Of a stretch of DNA of 33,393 bases, positions 33,087 through 33,393 are shown in pieces. A program made the translations under genes and the position numbers. Each line of letters opens with the position of its first letter. Position 1 is the first letter of the stretch. The notes beneath the pieces are model-generated. The model was not told where the DNA came from and made no database searches. It worked only from the letters and a program-made list of their open reading frames with translations. The stretch comes from a virus: IMG/VR virus record IMGVR_UViG_3300021963_000403, positions 1 through 33,393 of that record; one strand, written 5' to 3'.

Positions 33087-33393
33087 TTAAATACTATTTG
33101 TTGGTGCAACTTCTTCAGCAACTTCAGGCACAGGTGGAACATAATCACCAATGATTGTAAGGTTTAAACTTGTAGCTACGAACTCCCAAGCATATTGGTC
33201 GTTTGCTCCCCATTTAGTGTAATCTTCACCTACCATATTTAAACTGCCATCTTGTAATCTTTGTTGAGCAGCATCTAATAGGTTGTAAGTGAATACTGCA
33301 CTTGTTCCTAAAGTTACATTTGAAGCCCAAGTGTTAAGATAAATCGCTTCTACAAATTGACCATTTTGCCACATTTGAATTGGTTGAATTTCC
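33087..33393 (-). CDS. hypothetical phage protein, 5'-partial at the window edge
   Basis: The frame stays open to the last base of the window. An internal ATG at 33374 gives 95 residues (MWQNGQFVEAIYLNTWASNV onward), but six further codons upstream are open (EIQPIQ), so the start is probably beyond the window. The visible part has a conserved-looking WASNVTLGTSAVFTYNLLD section and a Pro/Glu-rich tail (VPPVPEVAEEVAP). I do not recognise a function. Its stop is 4 bases from the candidate promoter of the next unit. Confidence 0.6.
   Translation of the reverse strand, partial: EIQPIQMWQNGQFVEAIYLNTWASNVTLGTSAVFTYNLLDAAQQRLQDGSLNMVGEDYTKWGANDQYAWEFVATSLNLTIIGDYVPPVPEVAEEVAPTNSI

Noticed and set aside
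1-33393. tRNA genes, CRISPR array, insertion sequence, integrase or attachment site
   Set aside because: I saw no cloverleaf, no spaced direct repeats, no transposase or recombinase motif, and nothing suggesting lysogeny.

Overview
The window is a gene-dense, AT-rich (roughly 35% GC by eye) segment of a tailed bacteriophage with a short-tailed (podovirus-like) virion and probably a Bacteroidota (Flavobacteriia-type) host. The host inference rests on promoter sites matching the Bacteroidota consensus TAnnTTTG, A-rich leaders without clear Shine-Dalgarno sequences, and virion proteins resembling those I know from uncultured aquatic Bacteroidota phages. The TerL, portal, scaffold, capsid order and the ejection-protein set fit the T7/P22/crAss-like structural plan. 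I cannot place it formally in Crassvirales without searches. No tRNA, integrase, insertion sequence or CRISPR array was seen, and no stretch over 300 bases lacks a gene. Both window edges cut into open frames.

Layout. Bases 1-3211 (+ strand) hold an early or replication-type operon of overlapping genes: an SF2 helicase, two small proteins, a VRR-NUC nuclease, a DnaA domain IV-like DNA-binding protein, a 64-aa protein and a PD-(D/E)XK nuclease. It meets the late operon tail to tail at 3208-3211, where the two stop codons overlap. Bases 33393-3208 (- strand, read right to left) are the late region: small accessory genes, a tandem GroES-like co-chaperonin, a 2OG-Fe(II) oxygenase, a candidate small terminase, TerL, portal, scaffold, major capsid protein, a conserved 247-aa protein, head-tail connector and tail proteins (including a 1624-aa nozzle-like protein and a Cys-rich 426-aa protein), a GNAT acetyltransferase, and three probable ejection proteins (274, 613 and 2585 aa).

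How it works together. The late region looks divided into transcription units. Candidate promoters precede the packaging genes (33076), the scaffold/MCP pair (26445), the tail genes (23001) and the acetyltransferase/ejection genes (14089). Two good rho-independent terminators follow MCP and the 247-aa gene, and the second is interleaved with a promoter. This would let MCP be made in excess over tail proteins. The co-chaperonin probably works with host GroEL on virion proteins, and the giant protein with its two smaller neighbours probably forms the channel ejected at infection.

Most notable: a 16-nt near-palindrome (GTGTCTTTGAAGACAC) present three times in unrelated contexts, including the stem of the MCP terminator; the double GroES-like co-chaperonin; the terminator/promoter overlap; a putative metal-binding HDFYGH domain inside the 2585-aa virion protein; and beta-rich modules apparently shared among different structural proteins.
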